A program made the position numbers and the translations under genes. This document shows positions 4,641-5,522 of a stretch of 5,522 nt of DNA, in pieces. Location of the stretch: assembly GCA_021779775.1 (NCBI GenBank), contig JAJYAB010000143.1, positions 1 to 5,522 on the forward strand, in the 5' to 3' direction. Position 1 is the stretch's first letter. Each line of letters starts with the position of its first letter. The DNA is from Actinomycetes bacterium. GTDB lineage: Bacteria > Actinomycetota > Acidimicrobiia > Acidimicrobiales > UBA8190. The notes below the pieces were generated by a model. The model made no database searches and was not told where the DNA came from. It saw nothing but the letters and a program-made list of their open reading frames with translations.

Positions 4641-5522
4641 GTGACTGCCGGCCGGCGGGTTGGGCCGGGTGTGGCCGGCAGGGCGCTGCCGTGGCTGGGC
4701 GGGCTGCTGGCCGTCTACCTGGCGTTGCCGTTGGTGGCCCTGGCGGCCCATCTGGTCGACCTGCGGTCGGCGAGCCGGTCGGGGTTCGCTGCCCCGGGCT
4801 TGGGTGGCGCCCTCGCCGTGTCGGTCCTGGCGGCCACCATGGCGACTGCGGTGTGCGCCGTGCTCGGCGTGCCGCTCGCCTACCTGTTGGCCCGGCACCG
4901 GGGCCGGCTGGCCGCGCTGGTCGGCGGGGCGGTCCTGGTCCCCCTGGCCCTGCCGCCGCTCATGAGCGGCATCCTGCTGGTGTCGGTGCTCGGGCCGGAC
5001 ACGCCCGTCGGGCGGCTGTTCGGCGGGCACCTGACCGACTCGCTGGCCGGGGTGGTCCTCGCCCAGGTGTTCGTCGCTGCGCCGTTCACGGTGGTCGCCG
5101 CCCGCAGCGCCTTCGGTGCCGTCGAGCCGGCGTTGGTGGATGTCGCCGCCACCTTGGGGCTCGACGCCGGGCGGCGGCTGGTGCAGGTGTGGCTGCCGGT
5201 GGCGGCCCGCGGGGTGGCGGCCGGCCTGGCGCTGACATGGCTGCGGGCGTTCGGAGAGTTCGGGGCCACCGTCATCGTCGCCTACCATCCGATGTCGCTG
5301 CCGGTGTACACCTATGTCCGCTTCGGGGGTTTCGGGCTCGACCAGGCGATGGCCCCGGCGGTGCTGGCTGTCGCGGTGGCGCTGGCGATGGCGGTGGCCG
5401 GCCGGCTCTGGCGGGGGAGCCGGCGTCGCCTCCGCACGTCACCGCCCGGCGCTGCGCCTGGAGCTCTCCGTGCCGCTGCTCCGGGCCGGTCGGTTCCGGG
5501 CCGGTCGGTTCCGGGCCGGTCG
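4641..5522 (+). CDS. modB: Molybdate/tungstate ABC transporter permease (ModB/WtpB-type), 3' end missing
   Basis: 294 codons are visible and open at the window edge. Hydrophobic segments lie at about 17-39, 55-82, 92-115, 133-154, 187-214 and 238-256. The cytoplasmic coupling loop has the EAA-type motif: VDVAATLGLDAGRRLVQVWL followed by P (167-187), and then the ModB hallmark LRAFGEFGAT (201-210). It forms the membrane channel for the oxyanion delivered by the upstream binding protein. The GTG start at 4641 is the only plausible start before the first membrane segment; ribosome-site support is weak (GGCGG far upstream). Known ModB proteins end soon after the last membrane helix. Here the frame instead continues into a basic, Pro/Ala-rich tail (about 257-294) ending in PGRSV repeats, which suggests a frame disturbance or a fusion with the ATPase. 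Confidence 0.87.
   Translation, partial: MTAGRRVGPGVAGRALPWLGGLLAVYLALPLVALAAHLVDLRSASRSGFAAPGLGGALAVSVLAATMATAVCAVLGVPLAYLLARHRGRLAALVGGAVLVPLALPPLMSGILLVSVLGPDTPVGRLFGGHLTDSLAGVVLAQVFVAAPFTVVAARSAFGAVEPALVDVAATLGLDAGRRLVQVWLPVAARGVAAGLALTWLRAFGEFGATVIVAYHPMSLPVYTYVRFGGFGLDQAMAPAVLAVAVALAMAVAGRLWRGSRRRLRTSPPGAAPGALRAAAPGRSVPGRSVPGRS
5452..5522 (+). other. modC: Possible start of ModC-type ATPase sequence, out of frame with modB
   Basis: In the +1 frame relative to modB the bases read LRLELSVPLLRAGRF followed by repeated RAGRF. This resembles the first beta strand of ModC-type ATPases, which lies shortly before the Walker A loop. No stop separates it from upstream sequence, and no ATG or GTG lies nearby except an internal GTG at 5470. 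Deleting one G from the G5 tract at 5413-5417 would join modB to this frame. The Walker A motif would lie beyond the window, so the identification is tentative. Confidence 0.35.
5481..5522. repeat. 15-bp tandem repeat at the window edge (2.8 copies visible)
   Basis: The unit CCGGGCCGGTCGGTT is perfect at 5481-5495 and 5496-5510, and 12 further bases match at 5511-5522, where the window ends. The period is a multiple of 3, so it adds whole pentapeptides: PGRSV in the modB frame, or RAGRF in the ModC-like frame. The true copy number cannot be seen. Confidence 0.95.

Noticed and set aside
4440..5288. Minus-strand 282-aa open frame opposite modB
   Set aside because: It is rich in Gln, Arg, Gly and His with no domain signal, and the plus strand encodes a clear permease with an EAA-type motif.
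1..5522. CRISPR array, tRNA, rRNA, insertion sequence or phage genes
   Set aside because: There are no spaced repeats of CRISPR length, no tRNA-like cloverleaf and no transposase or integrase motifs. The tandem repeats seen are direct, contiguous and too short.

Overview
The window is very GC-rich DNA, with GTG as well as ATG starts, few clear Shine-Dalgarno sequences and G/C-ended codons. This fits a high-GC Actinomycetota chromosome, possibly a soil or freshwater Acidimicrobiia-like lineage. The taxonomic call is inference from composition and gene content; there is no rRNA or other marker here.

The left half (1-2216) is transcribed leftward. In order of transcription it holds a lipoprotein of unknown function (2216-1236), a 136-residue protein of unknown function (1147-737) and a two-domain YbjQ-type (putative heavy-metal-binding, UPF0145-like) protein (723 to beyond base 1, 3' end missing). 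The last two look like a former translationally coupled pair with a GTGA stop/start overlap. A 17-bp tandem duplication has pulled them apart.

A divergent intergenic region of about 355 bp (2217-2571) follows. It carries three perfect-core copies of a 16-bp repeat and some coding-like but frame-broken sequence on the minus strand. It ends in a short hairpin around one candidate start codon of the next gene.

The right half (2572-5522) is transcribed rightward and is a molybdenum locus: a MobA-like molybdenum cofactor guanylyltransferase, a small regulator joining a MerR-type helix-turn-helix to a Mop/TOBE oxyanion-binding domain, a WtpA/ModA-like molybdate/tungstate-binding lipoprotein, and a ModB-type permease that runs off the window. 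The last ~100 bases contain, in another frame, what looks like the first strand of a ModC-type ATPase. One base in a G5 tract separates that frame from the permease frame, so the locus may encode a ModB-ModC fusion, intact or broken. A plausible promoter and a perfect 6+6 inverted repeat precede the regulator gene, so the regulator-transporter operon may sense its own substrate.

I found no wholly novel system. The features most worth a second look are the modB/modC junction, the three short tandem repeats (17, 16 and 15 bp) that all sit at gene boundaries, and the unexplained coding-like sequence in the divergent gap.
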